From Spirochaetota bacterium (lineage in GTDB: Bacteria > Spirochaetota > Leptospiria > Turneriellales > Turneriellaceae): DNA of 8,610 nt. Under the pieces are notes generated by a model. The model was not told the origin of the DNA. It did no database searches and worked only from the letters and a program-made list of their open reading frames with translations. The stretch lies in NCBI GenBank assembly GCA_963205035.1, contig CAUJII010000112.1, positions 1 to 8,610 of the forward strand, written 5' to 3'. Below, in pieces: positions 6,841-8,610 of the stretch; the stretch's first letter is position 1, and every line of letters begins with the position of its first letter. Position numbers and translations under genes: made by a program.

Positions 6841-7368
6841 CTACCAAGATAATTTATCAATCCCACGTTTCTTTAATTCTTGCTGCAGGAATCGAAAAAG
6901 GTCTTGAGTCTTGCGCCGCAGATGCCGGTCAGAGATTTCGAGCGTCTCTGCTATCAGGCCTTTTGGCTTGCCTTCGTCGAGCAAATGCAAGATGAGCGCT
7001 CCTTGGCCCTTCTTATCGAAACCGAGCGCAATTTGGAAAAGGTCCTCGCGCAACTCTTGCCAAGCAATCGCTTCCGGAGCCTCTGTCGTCGCTTCGATGC
7101 GGTCGAATTTTTCGACGCTGTAAAAAGTGAGCTTCTTTTGTTTGCGTATGTAGTCGATGGCCTTGTTGTGGCAGGATCTGTAAAGCCACGGGAGCTCGTC
7201 GCTATTGCGAATTTTCGTTTCTCGTTTTTGCTTTAAGAACGAAATAAAGACATCTTGCAAGACATCCTTCGCCTCTTCATCGCCGACAAACTGACGAATG
7301 TAACGGTGCAACTGGGACTGGTATTGATGAAAAACAGCTTGAACCGATTCGTCGGCCGCATGGAGCAT
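6841..7368 (-). CDS. RNA polymerase sigma factor, ECF-like
   Basis: The product directs RNA polymerase to a set of promoters. From the ATG at 7368 it has 175 residues, a normal ECF size. Region 2 is clear at about residues 10-78: FHQYQSQLHRYIRQFVGDEE, then AKDVLQDVFISFLKQ, then LPWLYRSCHNKAIDYIRKQKK, matching the core-binding and -10-recognition helices. A variable linker leads to region 4 (about 122-167), where GLIAETLEISDRHLRRKTQDLFRFL fits a helix-turn-helix but departs from the common ECF wording. The frame stays open upstream to a GTG at 7458 that would overlap the end of tlyA; the ATG has no Shine-Dalgarno sequence, so the start is uncertain. It follows tlyA by about 40 bases and precedes the FecR-like gene, which is its likely membrane regulator. 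Confidence 0.85.
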   Translation of the reverse strand: MLHAADESVQAVFHQYQSQLHRYIRQFVGDEEAKDVLQDVFISFLKQKRETKIRNSDELPWLYRSCHNKAIDYIRKQKKLTFYSVEKFDRIEATTEAPEAIAWQELREDLFQIALGFDKKGQGALILHLLDEGKPKGLIAETLEISDRHLRRKTQDLFRFLQQELKKRGIDKLSW

Positions 7369-7408
7369 AATGCAAGACCGGGCGCGCACATACTCAGTAA
7401 ACCCCGAT

Positions 7409-8149
7409 TCAATCAATTTTTTTGAGATGGAGGAGATACTCTTGATTCCCCTTAGCACCTTTTACCGGTGACGCAATATGTTGGACGAGAGTTATGCCTT
7501 GCTGCGCAGCCCTTGCTGTGAATGCCGCCAGGAGCTCCGCGCTGTGTTTGCGGTCTCGCAGAACCCCTTTCTCCAGAAGGTACCTCTCGTCCTTTGCTAA
7601 CTCAAACTGTGGTTTGAATAGTACGACACCTTCTTTACCGCGCGAACCGGGCTCTAAAAAATCAAACGCCTTGCCGAGAAGCGGCAAGAGAGAAGTGAAG
7701 GAGACATCCGCGACGAATGCCTCAACGGGACTTTTGAGCGCTTCCTTCTCCATGCTCTTGAAATCATGCCCCGAAAGAGCTTGCACCCGTTCGTCGACAA
7801 CAAGCTTTTGGTGGAGTAATCCCTTCCCGACATCGATGGCCGCAACAAAGCGAGCTCCATGCTGCAAGAGCGCATCGGTGAAACCGCCGGTCGATGCGCC
7901 GATGTCTAAGAACGAACGACCCGGCACGGGTATCTTGAAAGCGTCGAGGGCTGCTGCAAGTTTCTCGCCGGCACGGGAGACATACTTCTTCAAACCCCGA
8001 ACACGCAACGTATCTAAAGAAGAAACCTGCGTACCGGGTTTTGTCGCGGGGCAGTCGTTCACAAGAACTTTCCCCGACAGAATCAATCCTTCGGCTTGTT
8101 TTGCGGAAGTTGCAAGGCCGCGTTCCAGAAGTGCTTGTCTGAGTTGCAT
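7409..8149 (-). CDS. tlyA: TlyA-family rRNA 2'-O-methyltransferase
   Basis: The 246-residue product methylates ribose 2'-OH groups in rRNA (C1920 of 23S and, in some forms, C1409 of 16S). It is historically annotated as a hemolysin. An S4 domain spans about residues 1-55. The linker YVSRAGEKL and a FtsJ-type methyltransferase domain follow, with SAM motif FLDIGASTGGFTD (80-92). The catalytic Lys-Asp-Lys-Glu set can be placed at Lys63 (GEKL), Asp148 (VADVSF), Lys179 (LFKPQFE) and Glu237 (GNQEYLL). The protein is shorter at both ends than the 268-residue M. tuberculosis enzyme and lacks an Arg-rich N-terminal extension. This resembles the short type I form, which is reported to modify only 23S rRNA; that subtype call is inference. 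The ATG at 8149 lacks a Shine-Dalgarno sequence. It is the first gene of the minus-strand series tlyA, sigma, FecR-like, def. Confidence 0.93.
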   Translation of the reverse strand: MQLRQALLERGLATSAKQAEGLILSGKVLVNDCPATKPGTQVSSLDTLRVRGLKKYVSRAGEKLAAALDAFKIPVPGRSFLDIGASTGGFTDALLQHGARFVAAIDVGKGLLHQKLVVDERVQALSGHDFKSMEKEALKSPVEAFVADVSFTSLLPLLGKAFDFLEPGSRGKEGVVLFKPQFELAKDERYLLEKGVLRDRKHSAELLAAFTARAAQQGITLVQHIASPVKGAKGNQEYLLHLKKID

Positions 8150-8209
8150 GCGAGTGAGGCTGAACGTCTGGTATTTGCCCCACGCTGGACAAGCAATTCT
8201 TTGGTGGGG

Positions 8210-8219
8210 AACTATTACA
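8210..8219. promoter_or_regulatory. Half-site of the TGTAATA palindrome, tlyA side
   Basis: AACTATTACA is the right-hand half plus centre of the palindrome's reverse complement. The left-hand arm is absent. It lies 61 bases upstream of the tlyA start, and its implied centre is about 49 bases from that of the full site at 8253-8268. It could be an auxiliary weak site, or chance. Confidence 0.25.
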
Positions 8220-8252
8220 ATTTGCGTAGGAATTTTATGGAAAGCATGGGAG

Positions 8253-8268
8253 TGTAATAGTTATTACA
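8253..8268. promoter_or_regulatory. Operator-like palindrome between tlyA and the dehydrogenase gene
   Basis: TGTAATAGTTATTACA is an inverted repeat of 7 bases around a 2-base centre; including G8252 and C8269 the arms are 8 bases long. It sits near the middle of the 216-bp divergent region, about 100 bases from both start codons. The same 17 bases (8252-8268) recur exactly at 8385-8401. The form suits a dimeric regulator controlling one or both genes. The arms also read TGTAAT on each strand, close to a -10 hexamer, but no matching -35 elements were found. Apart from these sites I see nothing certain in the intergenic region. Confidence 0.45.
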
Positions 8269-8365
8269 CGAGCGCACGAAAACTGGCGAAAAATCCAAGG
8301 CCCCCATAATTGAACAAGGCGTCAAATTTGATTTCCAAACTGTCGCTGTCTGACTAACTATCCTC

Positions 8366-8610
8366 ATGAAAGACTTTAAGAATCGTGTAATAGTTATTAC
8401 AGGCGCGGGTTCGGGGATCGGCCGTGCGCTCGCCCTTAACCTCGCAGAAAGGGGCGCGAAACTCGCAATTAGTGATATTAAAGAAGAAACAGTCGCTGAA
8501 ACGGCGAAACTTTGCGAACGCTTCACCCGCGACGTGCTGGTGACTCAGCTCGATGTCGCCGATAAAGCCGCAATGCAAGCGTACCCGCAGAAGGTCATCC
8601 AGCGCTTCGG
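8366..8610 (+). CDS. Short-chain dehydrogenase/reductase, N-terminal part
   Basis: The first 81 residues of a short-chain dehydrogenase run to the window's end. A Rossmann-fold strand NRVIVI leads into the cofactor motif TGAGSGIG (12-19, the TGxxxGxG signature), followed by a helix GRALALNLAERG. The second strand ends LAISD, with Asp37 where NAD(H)-preferring members carry an acidic residue, and LDVAD (62-66) matches the adenine-contact motif. The catalytic Asn-Ser-Tyr-Lys residues lie beyond the window, so the substrate cannot be inferred. The ATG at 8366 gives the usual distance to the glycine motif; no Shine-Dalgarno sequence is present. Codons 7-12 contain an exact second copy of the palindrome found upstream. 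Confidence 0.9.
   Translation, partial: MKDFKNRVIVITGAGSGIGRALALNLAERGAKLAISDIKEETVAETAKLCERFTRDVLVTQLDVADKAAMQAYPQKVIQRF
8386..8401. repeat. Second exact copy of the palindrome, inside the dehydrogenase gene
   Basis: TGTAATAGTTATTACA spans the last base of the Arg7 codon to the Thr12 codon. Together with the preceding G, 17 bases are identical to 8252-8268, 133 bases upstream. The sequences beyond these 17 bases do not match, so this is not part of a longer duplication. It encodes the conserved strand VIVIT, so part of the similarity could be coincidence, but it uses GTA and ATA, which I see less often here than GTC and ATC. Confidence 0.45.

Noticed and set aside
8208..8232. GGAAC at 8208-8212 as an ECF-type -35 element
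   Set aside because: No CGTC- or TCTA-like -10 element follows at 15-17 bases.
7494..8309. Open frame of 271 codons on the plus strand
   Set aside because: It lies antisense to tlyA, whose motifs and catalytic residues are intact. The translation is low-complexity Ser/Arg/Pro-rich without family motifs.
8322..8331. TCAAATTTGA, a 10-base perfect palindrome before the dehydrogenase start
   Set aside because: It is a short AT-rich palindrome seen once. Chance is a sufficient explanation.

Overview
The window looks like chromosomal DNA of a Gram-negative-type bacterium with about 50% G+C. I lean towards the spirochaete order Leptospirales (a Turneriella- or Leptonema-like organism). The clues are a lipoprotein with a loose, spirochaete-like lipobox ending in Asn-Cys, an exported PD40-type protein, a TlyA-type rRNA methyltransferase, and a hypothetical gene vaguely reminiscent of Leptospira-restricted DUF families. 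This is inference from gene content; no taxonomic marker gene is present. Most starts here have no recognisable Shine-Dalgarno sequence.

Layout. Positions 1-758 (minus) hold the N-terminal part of an exported beta-propeller (PD40) protein that runs off the window. Positions 914-1486 (minus) hold a 190-residue protein of unknown function that I read as two ribbon-helix-helix-like units; its upstream region is rich in A/T tracts and contains a palindrome. Positions 1709-2650 (minus) encode an RluA/RluD-family 23S rRNA pseudouridine synthase. Diverging from it, a plus-strand operon at 2700-5235 encodes an SH3-domain lipoprotein, an RsuA/RluB-family pseudouridine synthase and the pyruvate dehydrogenase E1 beta subunit. 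Each junction in this operon is a stop/start overlap (ATGA, then TAATG). Converging on it is a minus-strand series at 8149-5291: tlyA, an ECF-like sigma factor, a membrane-anchored FecR-like protein (the likely anti-sigma or signalling partner) and def, which may also have its own promoter. The window ends inside the 5' part of a plus-strand short-chain dehydrogenase starting at 8366.

Functional themes. Four genes act on the ribosome or nascent proteins: two pseudouridine synthases, TlyA and peptide deformylase. The sigma factor/FecR pair is a plausible envelope signal-transduction module. Intergenic gaps of 155 bp (759-913) and 55 bp (5236-5290) showed me no convincing site.

The least explained signal is a palindrome, TGTAATA-N2-TATTACA. 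It occurs twice identically around the start of the dehydrogenase gene, once of these inside its first codons. A half-site lies nearer tlyA, and a 14/16 copy lies upstream of the hypothetical ribbon-helix-helix-like gene. The simplest hypothesis is a small regulon in which that protein could be the autoregulated repressor. This is untested.
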